A program made the position numbers and the translations under genes. From Pyxicephalus adspersus (lineage: Eukaryota > Chordata > Amphibia > Anura > Pyxicephalidae): a DNA stretch of 64,000 nucleotides. Below are positions 34,820 to 46,749 of this stretch, piece by piece (the first letter of the stretch is position 1; every line of letters begins with the position of its first letter). The notes under the pieces were generated by a model, which was not told where the DNA came from, did no database searches, and saw only the letters and a program-made list of their open reading frames with translations. The DNA lies in NCBI RefSeq assembly GCF_032062135.1, contig NC_092866.1:26156821-26220820 (forward strand), in the 5' to 3' direction.

Positions 34820-35205
34820 TTTGAGCTTTCTCTCTCTAGCTTTTAGTTTGTTGATTGCTTGTTTTTCTTCTGGGCTAGTGAAGTCACATTTTGCCATTTT
34901 GGATGTGCCGATTGCTTTGCATAGGTTTTGTGCCAATGTGGTTTTACCTGTCCAAAAAAGTTGTCTTGGAGAGATTGTGCAAGCTCTTGTAGTCTACTTT
35001 GGCTATGGTTTCTTTTTTTTTTTGCTTTAAGAGTGATTTTAAATTGACCCTTTATGACATTAGGAGCTATTCTGAGCTTGGAGTTGTTTGAATATCTTTG
35101 TTTTTCATCTGAGGTTGCCCTTAGGTTATTTCCCTGTGACCTGCGTTTACTGTCAAACTGTTCATTAGGGTGTTTATGGTTTGTCTTTCCTCTTTTAGCC
35201 ATTTC
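34820..35205 (+). repeat. Unclassified repeat G, copy 2
   Basis: 34820-35000 is the inverted partner of 27390-27570. On the minus strand an uninterrupted 119-codon frame (35202 down to 34843) starts MAKRGKTNHKHPNEQF, is rich in Lys/Arg/Asn/Gln and ends with LAQSLQDNFFGQVKPHW, AKQSAHPKWQNVTSLAQ. An alternative frame contains WTGKTTLAQNLCKAIG, a Walker-A-like string. Which frame, if any, was ever coding is unresolved. Confidence 0.4.
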
Positions 35206-35560
35206 TGCAATAATAACATTTTGTTTAAATCCTTTGCTGGTTGCTACACAACTTATTTGTTAGGCCTTGGTAGACCTGAAGCAGCTGTATCACTTCAGGT
35301 GTTTTGAGAAACTCCTTATATTTCATAGTCATTTCTCTGGACCTTTTAAAGCTTAAAACGTGTACATGTTTATGTCTGTAATAGTGTAGCCCACCACACT
35401 GCAACTCTCAATTTAGTCTCTCTAAGAAGCTTCTTTTGATTTGCCCATTAAAGCTTAACTAAACTCAGAATTTTCACTTTACATAAAAGGGTAGACAACC
35501 CCAAGGTAAAAATTCTGTTTGTTTTTTTTTTTTTATGTGCAACACCCTTTTTGAAAAAAA
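35206..35560 (+). other. ltbp3 intron 1, spacer
   Basis: AT-rich, with a T-run at 35521-35534. Nothing recognised. Confidence 0.45.
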
Positions 35561-35735
35561 ATAAAATTGTGCAGCACCATCGCCTAAATTCTTGATCGCC
35601 TCGGCAAGTTTTTTCCAAACTACGTCGAGGAGAAGATGGCAGCGCCGGAAGACAGATACTGGGACAACACGGGACCCGATGGAAGAGACCTCCGGACCGA
35701 TCGATTGATCCAATCGATTTTATTTTTTGTTTTGA
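35561..35735 (-). repeat. GC-rich repeat, possibly family E-related
   Basis: CpG-containing block with GAAGATGGCAGCGCCGGAAG and GGGACCCGATGG, unlike the AT-rich intron around it. On the minus strand CCATCTTC and GCGCC words recall family E (10215-10440), but the alignment is short. It contains a perfect ATCGATTGATCCAATCGAT-like inverted motif near 35699-35718. Confidence 0.35.
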
Positions 35736-36418
35736 GAATTTACTTTTTAAGTATGTTAAATCCTGGGTTTCTTCATAGGTTCAATAGTCATTTTCTACCA
35801 CTTACACCTGAATTTATAGAGTGCTTGCTTAAAAACTGAAAATTACTTGTGTGACTTTTACTAATATACAGCATTATTATAAAAATAGGACAACTTAATA
35901 TTAACAATAATATGACAACCTAAATATATTTTCATCAATCTGAATATGTATAATAGTTATGTTAAAATTATTTTAATGCTGGTATATAACACTAATTGAC
36001 AGGTATGGTTTTTGTAAATTTTATACTTTGTGTGTAGATTTGTGGTACCATTGCCGCAGAATATAGGTGAACATTTCAATAATGCTACCCATACTTTAGC
36101 AGATTTGTAGCAACCATCTGCATATGGCTGGCATTAGTCATGTCCACATTTTCACATTGATGACCCGTTCTGTTAATTGTCTGGCTATCATGGTAATGCT
36201 TTGTTTTAGTACATATGAAAATAACCCAGAACAAGTACGTAAAGGACCTCCAAGTTTTTCCTGACTTTGTTATATAGTGAAAGTATTGAAGCCAGTGGCT
36301 CTGCATGACAGCCAGGCAACTGGAAATCTAAATAGTCATAAAAAAATCACACCTAATAATATGTTTTAAGGTTTTTTTTTTTACTAGCTGTAATTGATAT
36401 TTTTATGTCTCCATACAG
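35736..36418 (+). other. 3' end of ltbp3 intron 1
   Basis: AT-rich intron ending in the acceptor TCTCCATACAG with the exon starting at 36419. A T-run at 36371-36382 lies upstream of the acceptor. Confidence 0.6.
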
Positions 36419-36712
36419 TGGTTTGCCCAATACCTTGCATGAATGGTGGCCAGTGCTCTTCCAATAATCACTGTCTGTGTCCACCTGAATTCACTGGAAG
36501 GTTTTGTCAGTTCCCTGCTGTACCTGGAGGCAGTGGATCACGAAGTCAAAGTGAGGCAACTGAAACTGAAGGAATAGAACCATCATCAGGAAAACATGCA
36601 GTCTATGCTGTGCAAGTTATTACTGGAGATGATGATCCTGAAGGGAGAGGTGTAAAAATCAGTCAGTCAGCTCTTACTGTTCCACTGGCGCCTGGACAAA
36701 GTTCTTCAGAAG
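36419..36712 (+). CDS. ltbp3: Latent TGF-beta binding protein 3, coding exon 2 (EGF-like 1)
   Basis: Joined to exon 1 the reading is FRV-VVCPIPCMNGGQC, continuing SSNNHCLCPPEFTGRFCQFP. This is an EGF-like module with six Cys (C-x3-C-x5-C-x5-C-x-C-x8-C pattern). After it comes a Ser/Gly/Glu-rich linker, then GKHAVYAVQVITGDDDPEG and LTVPLAPGQSSSEG. The KHAxYAVQVI phrase is specific to LTBP3. The exon begins and ends in phase 1 (294 nt), acceptor CATACAG, donor GTATTC. The linker is shorter and less Pro-rich than I recall for mammalian LTBP3. Confidence 0.92.
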
Positions 36713-38554
36713 GTATTCAACCTTATTATATTATTATTTCTAACATATGTTAATCTCTGTTTTTGTTATTTTTGAATACATTTATGGGGAATCTTTACAA
36801 GTTTGCATGAAAGTATTGATGACACAATATCAACCAGTATAAATTAATCCTAACAAGTCTTAAATGATATTTGCAGTCTGACATGCAATCTATCATGCAA
36901 TAGAGTGAATACCTAGGGTAAAACTATAAACTGCACCACATATTGGTAATATACTATAGTAATAAATAAATATATATATATATCACTTACAATATGACAA
37001 CACTATACTTGCTACAACCATGCACATTGGTGAATTGTAAATGAGCCACAATCTACAATAATTCATCTCACACTGAGCAACATCCCAGATTTAACTTAAA
37101 ATATATGGATAAATTATAAAGAAGTGATCAATTTTTTATAACCAATCTAAAAATATCTAAATTCAAAGAAATCAAACCACAACAATACAATAATAAAAGA
37201 TATCTACATTCAAAAAATGTTTTTGATCGAATCAATGCAGTAATTATTTTATGGGCATCCCAAAGGAAAATGTCAGAGACAATTCAAAATACATTTAATG
37301 TGACAATATGAATGTCTAACCCATAAGAAAAATATTGTAAATAGATTACATTTATATAATCTAATATTAGATAAAAAGTGTAGGGTTTTTTACCGATACT
37401 TCAACTACCATGAAAAAGTTGCAGACCACCAGGAGACTGAACTCAGACTTCTTTAATCTTTAACTTCTTTAATTTTCCCCTATTCCCTATTATCGCATCA
37501 TCCAGTGAGGTATCTTGGCAGGTAATAGGTACCTGGAGACAAATCTGTGATTAACAGTGAAGGCCTTTAACTCTAGCTGATCACAGGAGGAGAGGAGTAA
37601 GAGGGATAGAACAATGTAATGGATTTTACACTGGTTATTTATCAAGCAAGAAGAAGCAGGTTCATTAGCTGTGTGACACAAATGGTGTATACAAAGTTTT
37701 TTATATCTAGGCTGCTGTATATAGTGGTCATTTTTCTTGTTCAAGTTTGGCCTCTTCCATCAAAGGACACACATATTATTTGTTGTAATGCTATAGGAAG
37801 CTATGAGATTGCAACTCTCTTCTTCTCCGTTGTTGGGTATTAAGTTTGATCCCACAAAACTTACAAGCAAAATTGGTGGACAATTTTTTATTGTTCATCA
37901 TTATTCCAACTGGCACCTTGCCCTTAAACCTTATCTCAGGCGTTGGTGCTATTTTAGCAGAAATTATCAACTCTGACAAACCATTTGCCTTTATTTGCTA
38001 TCATAGACATAAACCCAAGTGACATACTGACTCAGTTTAAATTCTCATTCTCAGTTTAAATTATCTTGACATCAAAAATTCATGAAACCCTTCTTAATTA
38101 TACACCTTTCCCCCCACTTTGCAGCACATTAAGGACGTCGCCGCTAGATCAGACGTTTTTTTGACAGAATAGTCATTATTCTGGTTAAGTTTCCACATGT
38201 TCTCTAATTTATTCAGACATTACAGCTCTTGTTGCAAACCTCTGATGTTAAAATACGCAACTTGTGCTTTTAAAGTTTTATTTCCAATTGCAGGATTTAA
38301 AATCCTAGATGTAGAAATCTACAAGAACATTAAATCTACAAGAAAATTTCAAAACATCTCCTCTCTGAATCCTTAAAGACTAAATTCATCCCATTTCCTT
38401 TTAAGACAGTGAGCCCTTATTCTCACTCACTATGCCTTCCCCTGCTGGGCAATGAGAACTTTCCCCTTGGCTTTCATTCTTTCACATTGCATTCCTGATA
38501 CAAAGACCTCATGACTATTCACACCCTGGTAAATATGAAAGTGCACAAGCTTCT
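36713..38554 (+). other. ltbp3 intron 2, unannotated part
   Basis: AT-rich intron with a short TA run at 36967-36982. No exon or repeat could be supported here. Confidence 0.5.
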
Positions 38555-39230
38555 TTAGTGTGTCATGCTTGGGGGGACAGGGCCACTAGCGGGCACTATG
38601 GCTTGCACAAAACTGTTGTGAGCCCTGAGAAGGGCCAAGGCGCAGAGTCTAAGTGGCAACCAGGTCTTCTCCAGAGCCTCTAGTGGTGACGACGTTGCGC
38701 TGCTGGTTACCGCCAGGTTGCAGTCCTTGGGCACACCAGTGTGGGCAGGAAGATACAGGGTACCAAATCACTAAGCAGAAGAATTGTCAAGGAAGGCCAG
38801 GGTCAAGCCAGGCAGCAAGCAAGAGAGGTCAGGTCACAAGCCAGGGGTCAAGTACCAGGAATCCAGGAAATAGACACGGTGACACAGGGGCCACTGCAGA
38901 CACAGGGAACACAAGAGACGCTGGAAACAACAGGAGGCACTGGTGACACAGGAATATCCACAGATAGATGGGAACGGCACTAGGGAACTGGCTGGAAACA
39001 GACTGGGCAACAAGGGATTAACACAGGAGCTTGACTGAGGAAATACTGAATTAAGCAACAGGTGTACTGGAAATACTCTGCAAGCTAGGTGGAGACACGT
39101 TGCACGGACACTGAGTGCTGTATCTAAGCTGGCTAAATAGCCAGGGATGATTAAGAGGCTATTTTCTGATTGGCCAGTGGGTTGGGTGAAACTGATAATG
39201 CTTGGGAGCGTAGACATGCTTGCACAGGAC
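38555..39230 (+). repeat. Interspersed repeat family A, copy 2
   Basis: Inverted partner of 1200-1850. It includes a Gly/Thr-coding stretch (38880-38960) of degenerate CACAGG/GACACAGG words that gives a misleading open frame. Inserted in ltbp3 intron 2. Confidence 0.65.
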
Positions 39231-39405
39231 ATACTTTCACCAGTGAAGCTGGGTCATCCAGCAAATCTGGTCCAGAATTAAAAACATTTGCTAACAAATA
39301 GCTAATGACATTTAGGAAATGCATTCTAGGTTTTTTATATCACTCAACTTTACTGATGAAAGTGTATTCTCTCCAGCCCTGGAGAACTTTAATAAATCAG
39401 GACCA
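39231..39405. mobile_element. Palindromic MITE, copy 3, left end lost
   Basis: Starts inside the left arm (TTCACCAGTGAAGCTGGGTC) and retains the right arm with CTCCAGCCCTGGAGAAC and TTTAATAAATCAGGACC. It abuts family A copy 2 at the broken end, which suggests that one insertion removed or displaced the terminal part. Confidence 0.7.
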
Positions 39406-40427
39406 CAGTGAGGGAAATTAATGTGTGTGAATGGTTTGGTGGAGTAAGATGGCATCAGTGGGGTATATGTTTTTAAATATTTATTTCAATATCACTAGCA
39501 GGGCTCACTGTGCCTAGAGTAATAATTTCAAACGATTGTTTCCATATGGAGCCTATGGGGTAAATTTATGGGTAGAATCAATTGCTATGTATAGAAATAC
39601 ATGGGTAGGGATGCTAACACTTGCCAAACATCTGCATACCACTGATGATGGAAAAAATGTGGCAGAAAATGTGGCAATGTGGCAGAAAAGAGTGAACAAC
39701 CAACAAGGATAACCGCAACCTTGGGAGGATTGAGAAGCAGAGCCCATTCAAGAATTTTGGGTAGATTCACATGGAGTGGACTGTAGCTGGAGTCAGTGCT
39801 TCAAGAGGCACCACACACAGAAGTACCTGGGCCATGGGCTACAACTGTTGCATTCCTTGATTCAAGCTACCCCTGCACAAGAGACAACATCAAAAGTGTC
39901 TTACTTGGGCCAAGGAGAAAATGGACTGGACTGATGATCAGGCTGATTGCCTTCATGCCACACTGAATTGATGCAGTAATTCATGCAAAAGGAGACCTAA
40001 CCAAGTACTGAGTGCATACATAGACTTTTCAGTAGGTCAATATTTCTGTACAAAAGAATCTGAGGTTTAAAAACATTTTTTTATTGGTCTTCTGTAATAT
40101 TCTAATTATTTGAAATACTACATGTTAGGTTTTCATCACCTGTAGGCCATAATCAACAAAATGAAAAGAAATAAACACTGTAAATCTATCACTCTGTTTT
40201 AAATGAATCTATGTAATATGAGTTTAAATTTTTTAATTGAATTACTGAAATAAATTGACTTTGATGATATTCTAATTTATTTAGATGCACCTGTGTTATA
40301 TAATCTAGAATTAAACAACTATAGTTTTCCGTGAATTCCCAAAACCTGAAAAAAACAAAAACAAGCAATAACGTTTGCTACAAGATGTATTGTACATCCT
40401 GTCCCATTTGTTTTTTTTTCTTTTACA
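39406..40427 (+). other. ltbp3 intron 2, unannotated part
   Basis: No gene. GTGGCAGAAAA occurs twice close together at 39659 and 39679. Otherwise nothing recognised. Confidence 0.4.
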
Positions 40428-40700
40428 ATTACATAGTTACATAGTAGGTTGAAAATTGACATAAGTCCATCAAGTTCAACCACTAGGGAAAAAAACATAT
40501 TCCAGATATAAAACCCTATAAGACATAGTTGGTCCAGAGGAAGGCAAAAAAAACCCTGGTACAATTTGCTTCAACAGGGGAAACAATTCCTTCCTGATTC
40601 CATGAGGCAATCGGATGTTCCCTGGATCACTGTTCATTGTTATTATCTTTACTTTAAAGCCTTAATACCCAGTTATATTCTGTGCTTCCAGAAAAGCATC
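40428..40700 (-). mobile_element. CR1-like 3' end fragment, third copy
   Basis: Matches 5022-5295 closely: TTACATAGTTACATAGTAGG, AAGTCCATCAAGTTCAACCA and CCTTCCTGATTCCATGAGGC are present in both. Only the 3' UTR is retained, the usual outcome of extreme 5' truncation. Lies in ltbp3 intron 2. Confidence 0.85.
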
Positions 40701-42537
40701 CTTTACTTAATTCATTACTTAAGAAAGGAGCTTAATACCAGACCAGTTACAAAGTACAGCATCAGAAGAAAAACAATAATATTGGAAAGTAAACTGGTGC
40801 CAAACCCTCAAACATTTCAAAATGGATAAACTTTCTCTGTCAATTGGTGTGAAATTCGAAAAGTGTTAGAATATTTCATTTTGATTCCTATTAAAACAAT
40901 GACTCATTCTGCCACCTAGTGGCCGCTTGTCAAAGTGCAAAGCTGTCACAATAGGAAATGCTAAATGTACAGTATAAACAACTAATATGAGTGAATTGAC
41001 AGGGGAATCATTTATAAATACCCCCTATAGGGTATTTCTCAGAACTTTTCAGATTTTCTGGCAGTCCTTCAGACTCTAGATCCTAGTAAAAGTAGAGATG
41101 AAGAGTCAGAAATCCTGCATCTTGTATACCTGACTGTCCCTAGTTGTCGAATTTCTTCCTTGTGACCCATGGGAAAAGGGGAAGGAGGAAAATATATGAT
41201 GGTAAAGGGGAAAGGGAATGCTAAAGAGAAAGGAGTTTGGGGATAAGGGTAGCATTGGTTTTGCCAATTTAAAGAAATATTATGCATATAATTTCCCGTG
41301 TAACCAACAAAGACATGGGTTATAGCAGACGTGGGGGATGTGACTAGATGCTGAGCAATACGGATCAGCTTGCTGCTTTATCAGGAAATCATATAGGGGC
41401 ATAATTACAATTAAAAGAACCGACTCACCCTGTGTTTTATATGATTTATTCATGCTTGTCATTTTATGTCCTACATTTATCTTCTGCTGTATTGATCCTA
41501 CATTGTACATAATTTTGTGTTTTTGTACTCTATCTTCCTTTTACTGAATTTCAATAAACACAAATTTACAGCCACTGCAGTGATATCCATATGGAGCTTC
41601 TGAATGGATTAATTAGGTTTCCATTTTTGAATTGAAGACCCTTCTTTGGGTATCTTTAAAGCTAGACTGTAGTTAACACCCTAAATGTACCCTCAATCTT
41701 CCCCCAATGAGGCATCCCTTAAAACTTTTTATTAAATTTCCTTGTCCTTATTACTGTGTAGTGCATTTTCATATTTCCTATATTTTGCTGGTATGCTATG
41801 TGCTGGTAAGTCTTTATCTTTCCCATTTACTGAAATCATTACAACCCATTCTCATTTGTTAAAACTGAATTCTGTGTAAATCCTCCCCTATGCTGAGCTA
41901 GTCTCACTTTTTGCATAGACTTTTGTTATTACCTCTCCTCAGGAGCTACAAGTAGCATAATAAAGCACAAACCTCATTTGTATTTGTCTGTGGTCGATAA
42001 GGTAGTAATATGTCTCACTAAACTGCTTTGCTATACCACTGAGTGTAAGTTTAGTAAAAGTCTATGTGGTAAATGTTTGCAAGGGCAGGACATTCGTGGA
42101 CAGACTGTTTTTGAATGCAGACCACACTAGGAAATGCCTACATACATGAAGCTGAGACTCAATAAATGACAGTTCAAAAATTTAATTTCTGGATTTCTGC
42201 ATACTGATATGGTGCTATAAACCCATTATAACCACTGTAACCTGTAAATAAACCTGATTTGCTTTACCTAGTTCTAATCTACACCTGCTTTTGAAACAGT
42301 AATGAAATAGAAAAAAAAAAATTACTAATGTTGACTTGAATCACAATCAATTTTCTGTAAATGTTTGCCTAAAATTTCACAATATTTTATTGTATCCATA
42401 ATCCACTTAAATCTTTACTTAAATATTTTTGGCATAGGTAAACTATAGAAGGTTTGTTTTTTAGGTAGAATGGCTGTTTCTCTTTTCCCTGATATATTTT
42501 TTTTTTGCAATCTGTGTAATATTTAATTTTTTTGCAG
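40701..42537 (+). other. ltbp3 intron 2, 3' part
   Basis: AT-rich. The phrase TGCCACCTAGTGGC at 40910-40923 is a short palindrome common in repeats. The intron ends with a T-rich tract and TTTTTGCAG before 42538. No other features. Confidence 0.5.
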
Positions 42538-42755
42538 TTCAGGTACTTCCGCCGCTTCTAAATGTCAGAGTTCATCACCCACCCAATGCATCCATCCAGG
42601 TTCACCGAATTGATGGCCTTGGATCCGAAGGGACAACTGGAGGTGGAGGACAACATATAATCCCTCATCCAGAGGGGAACAAAGCGGCGTTATCCCGTCC
42701 CATCACATATAAACCTCTAGGAAGATGTTTTCAAGACACCCTTCCAAAACAAGCT
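42538..42755 (+). CDS. ltbp3: Latent TGF-beta binding protein 3, coding exon 3
   Basis: The codon split by intron 2 restores E-V-Q. The exon then reads [20 protein letters not shown] and [10 protein letters not shown], followed by a Gly-rich loop, HIIPHPEGN and [23 protein letters not shown] and [14 protein letters not shown] are conserved LTBP3 phrases. NAS is a possible N-glycosylation site. The last part opens the first TB (hybrid-type) module, whose first Cys is in GRCFQ. Enters in phase 1, leaves in phase 0, donor GTGAGT. Confidence 0.92.
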
Positions 42756-43630
42756 GTGAGTGGCAATATTAACAAAACATTTATGGCTTCTAATATTTGT
42801 GAACATTTTACCAGTTTTAAATCTTCAAAACTTTGATTTAAAGAGTAAATAACTAAATGCTTTAATTTGCAACCAGAAATACTGAGCACTTTTTAAACTT
42901 ATTGCAATGAACTGCTACGTATGTATTACTAGTTCCAGAAGTACATTTTTTGTGTTGCTAGTCAGTGAAAAATTATTATATTTTTATAGTTGTAATCATT
43001 TTCCATTGATGTTTGAGGTAGCAATATGTTTATGTTATTAGTGTCCTGTAAAATTAGAAGGAAAATTTGCTATTATGGTAACAAGTATAAACTTTTGCAT
43101 TGTGTGACAAAACCTGCAGAACTGCAATATTCCTTTGACTGGACCTGCAAAAAACTATATGCCGACCAAACTGACCTTTTCCGTTATATTGGTTGTATGG
43201 TAGCATGAAAGTATTTTTACAAGCAAACACATGATAATTGCCAGAATTAAATAGGTATTACCAATTGCAGGAGTAAGACAATGTATTTATGAATACATTT
43301 CACAATTAAGGATTCTGTTATTCGAAGGATCCATACAGTATGAAAAGCATGAGGTATGGAAATCATCAATGGTATGCAGATAAATGTCTCATTATTGTGC
43401 TATCTGTCCTCTACAATGAGATGATTTATGAGTAGCATACAATATAAACAAGTTAGTGTTGGCTCTGATTTCCCATAGCTAAAGTGGTACCCTTTATTGG
43501 TAATAGGTGGCTGGAAGTCCGAATATGTTAGGTACCAGAAGGAAGGTGGTGGAGGTAAAGTTCTACTTTTGAAGTTCTCCGGGGGCTACAAACAGAGATA
43601 GTTTATGGTAATGGTGTATGTGTATGTAAG

Positions 43631-43633
<3 letters not shown>
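42756..43633 (+). other. ltbp3 intron 3, 5' part
   Basis: AT-rich intron without recognised elements. Confidence 0.5.

Positions 43634-43675
<42 letters not shown>
43634..43675. repeat. (TA)n microsatellite
   Basis: About 20 uninterrupted TA units. Such a tract can form cruciforms and is likely to vary in length between individuals. Confidence 0.95.
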
Positions 43676-43680
<5 letters not shown>

Positions 43681-44049
43681 ACAAACACAAGGTCTGTCTA
43701 TTAAACAAAAATCTCTTAAACAAAACAGTGAGAACAAATTATGAGCACTTGGATGCATGTTTAAACTTGCCCAAGCATGTATGACAAATGACGGCACATT
43801 CTGGCACTGATGGCCATTTAGCTTGTTGTCAGTTACCGCTTAATGCAGTTGTTTTTCCCCTAATGTACTGAAATCATGATAAGTTTAAAATTTGATTACA
43901 TTTTTAGTAAAATTTCACACCAGTGCAAAAAGATTGCCACAAGCAAATTTTTGCTGACATTCTTTAGCAACTTGTGGTGGACCTGAACCTTTTTTAAAAT
44001 ATGTACAAGTACTTATTCACAAGTATTTCCTTGTAACACAATCTGGATC

Positions 44050-44612
44050 TTCCAGTATGATTCTGAAACAAAAGGACAGTCAATGGACTTGGTAGCACCT
44101 TCATCACCAATCAAAAAGCGCGTCGAAGCAAGACCAAATTCAAAGCCATGCTCATTGTGTTTTTTGACATGAAGGGTGTGATTTTAGCAGAATGGGTTCC
44201 CGAAAGCACAATCATGAACCAACAATATTATAAGGATGTTTTGACAAAGCTGAGAGAGAGAATCATGAAAAGACAGCTAAAAATGTGGGAAAACGCTTTA
44301 TTCTTCATCAGCACAATGCTCTTTCTTTTTTGTTTTTGACCAACAAACTTCCTATTTATTAGATTTGGCACCTTGTGACTTTTTTCTTTTTCCTAATTTG
44401 AAATTGGTGCCTAAAGGAACGTGCTTTGAGTAAATGGATGCAGTAAAGAAAAAACAGCCAATATTTTGAAACAGCTGACAGAAACCGATCTGCTACACGC
44501 TTTTGACCAGTGTAAAATAAGACTGAATTGCTGCTTAAATGCAAATAGAGAGCATATCGAAGGGTACACGCGTCGGAAATCTGCTGCCATCCACCAGGAT
44601 GCTGAAGATTAA
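44050..44612 (+). mobile_element. Mariner-family transposase relic
   Basis: Frames on the + strand read YDSETKGQSMDLVAPSSPIK, KPMLIVFFDMKGVILAEWVP, YYKDVLTKLRERI, then through a shift LDLAPCDFFLFPNLK and TANILKQLTETDLLHAFDQC, ending near RLNCCLNANREHIEGYT. These are in the order of mariner transposases. LAPCDFFLFP holds the third Asp of the DD34D triad. The second catalytic block is scrambled (the expected DNAPAH region is changed) and stops are present. The possible N-terminal part upstream (43690-44040) is too decayed to follow. Confidence 0.8.
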
Positions 44613-44870
44613 ACCAGGGTAGACATTTCAGCAAGACAATGATTTCAAAGACACAGCCAAGGAAACTCTCTTTGAAAAGAACTGAAGATCAGAGTTCATA
44701 GAAGAGGCCCCCAGAACCTTCAGGATTGCAAGACAGTTTGTGTGGAAGGATGGGCCAAAATCACACTTAAGCAGTGCCCGTTAATTTTTTTTTTTATACA
44801 GGAGGCATCTTGAAGCTGTCATTACCAACACAGGCTTTACTATTAAGTATTAAATACATTTTTAGTAACC
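44613..44870 (+). mobile_element. Tc1-family transposase C-terminal relic
   Basis: Immediately after the mariner relic the frame TFQQDNDFKDTAKETLFEKN appears. QQDND is the second catalytic block of Tc1, different from the mariner wording. Then come a Val-Trp-Lys segment (RQFVWKDGPKSHL) and a terminal TNTGFTIKY. The expected middle (PIENLW region) is deleted. So two different DDE families meet at about 44612. Confidence 0.65.
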
Positions 44871-44924
44871 ATGTTTATTCCGTGTGCCGTTCAACTGTTA
44901 TGCATAGTTTATTTTATCGATGTA

Positions 44925-45040
44925 TTATTATTATTTTTATTGTTATTAATATTAATATTAATAATAATAATAATAATAATAAATAGTATATATATAGTGG
45001 CAACATAATATGCAGCGCTGTACATTAAATAGATGTATTT
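44925..45040 (-). repeat. SINE-like unit, 3' part, with ATT tail
   Basis: An ATT/AAT run at 44926-44982, then ATAGTGGCAACATAATATGC, AGCGCTGTACATTAAATAG, the reverse complement of the 3' half of the unit at 8035-8216. Confidence 0.6.
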
Positions 45041-46128
45041 GTTTGATTTCTTTGCATGGGGGGATTACTTGGGTTGTTATTGACATCTGGTGTAAATTTC
45101 ATATATTAGCCCCATAAGAAATATATTTACTGAGAAAAACATTGACGTTCAATAGCCCCCTCCCCACCCTGGTTTGTATTATTTATATATATACACACTC
45201 AGCAACAATCTAAGCTCCATCAACCTCAAAAAGGCTGTCACAGGGCAAGGTCAACCAATCTGTCAACCCTTGCCAAACACACACAACCACTGGTAGACTG
45301 CCACCACGTGCTTGACAGAAGCATGCATCGCTACTGTTGACAACCGCAGTTAAGATTCTGCGTCTTTTAGTACTGTGTTACCTGCCTTCACTCAGACAGT
45401 AAAAGTGACACTATTCAAAGATACAACTTACACATTTTATAGTGTTTATTAAAGTAAAAACAAAGTGCATAAACAAATACTGAAAAATTAAGACTAACAC
45501 AAGAAGAAATAGCTTACCAATAGCAACAGTGTAAAATAAAAAGGGAATAACTGCGAAATAATGCTTAAGTGTAAAGTTGGTTTGACTTAGCCCAGGTTAC
45601 TGTATAAAATTCAAGGTATTAGTCTGAGCCCGGCAGGGAGCTTGTTGACTCGTATCAGTCAATGCCATTGTCCTTAGCAACAAGATGGTATCAGTGAGAG
45701 TTACCTCTGGTAGGTTTACATGCTGTTTTCTATGCCAACACACAGAGAGGGACTAATTAGACAATCCAATGACAGCAAGGTTCACATGAATTACGATGCC
45801 AACATGGTGGCTAACTGGAGTGGTCATTTTGCCTATATTTATAAGATATAGATGTTCATACATCTGTTTCTTCACTTCTCTCTATTTATAGTTTTTTCTA
45901 TATAGAATCTCCCACAGATACACATAAGATAGATGTTGTACAAGTAATATGATGTTTTACTGTATGTCATTCGTTGTTGGGTAGCCAGAAACCCTTCTGC
46001 TCATTGAGCCAAGGGCACTGCGAGCATTTGCCATATATCACAGAGCCTGGGCTCAACGACCGGGGAGGCGCACCCAAGGATTCAATGAAGTGGCTCCGTA
46101 CCAATAAGTCCTTCAAAGAGGGAGATTT
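45041..46128 (+). other. ltbp3 intron 3, unannotated part
   Basis: Unrecognised. A minus-strand CTTTAATAAACACT near 45437-45450 resembles a polyadenylation signal in an LTR, but no paired repeat was seen. Confidence 0.35.
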
Positions 46129-46430
46129 TCAGTAGGTGAAGTTGGGAAAGGAGTTAAAAAATTTTGATGTCTTGGGGTCCCTCAAGAGTATTCCCCAGTG
46201 TTTTTTCAGAATACTCTGCACTTCCATATGTTGGTTATTGAATGTTGAAATTACCTTAAGAGTAGTATTTGACTGAGAGGGTGATTTTGGAGTGAGGAGT
46301 GAATTGCGATTTTCCGAAATGGCTTGTTGGTGTGTGCGTTTCAGAACTTTCTTGCTATAACCTCGAGCAAGAAGTTGTTGTAATGCTAACATGGGATAGG
46401 TCAAATTGAATGATATATACAACAAAGTTT
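46129..46430 (-). pseudogene. Penelope-like element reverse transcriptase fragment
   Basis: The minus-strand frame has LLARGYSKKVLKRTH, STFNNQHMEVQSILKKHWGI, LLRDPKTSKFFNSFPNF. The segment 'RGY-P/S-xxLL..T', followed by 'TYNxQ..I..I..KHW.IL..DP' and 'P.F.Y+R', is the linker between RT and the GIY-YIG endonuclease in Penelope-like elements. The RT core and the endonuclease are missing. Penelope-like elements are also the usual carriers of hammerhead ribozymes, which links this piece to the motifs at 11573 and 53986. Confidence 0.6.
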
Positions 46431-46749
46431 ATTGGATCATTGCAAAGATATGGGTTGTTCCTTTTTACAACCGTGTTGGTAAAAATGCTCATCTAAACAA
46501 CAATTCAAAAATTGCTGGATGCATTAGCATCAGATATTAGGTCTAGCATACTAAAAGTAATACATTAATACATAAAAAGATGAAATTTTTTACATTTTAT
46601 AAATTTGTCAGTTCACCTAAGAGGTTAGGATGAGTTTCGTATCAACCTGCAACATGATTGATGGCAACACTAAGACTATTACCAACACACTAAACAAACT
46701 CTTGACCATCTAGGCTTGAAAACATCCAATCTTATTGGACTGGGATCAG
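46431..46749 (+). other. ltbp3 intron 3, spacer
   Basis: No recognised content. Confidence 0.4.

Noticed and set aside
38653..38983. Gly/Thr-rich open frames suggesting a low-complexity protein
   Set aside because: Produced by degenerate GACACAGG repetition inside repeat family A.
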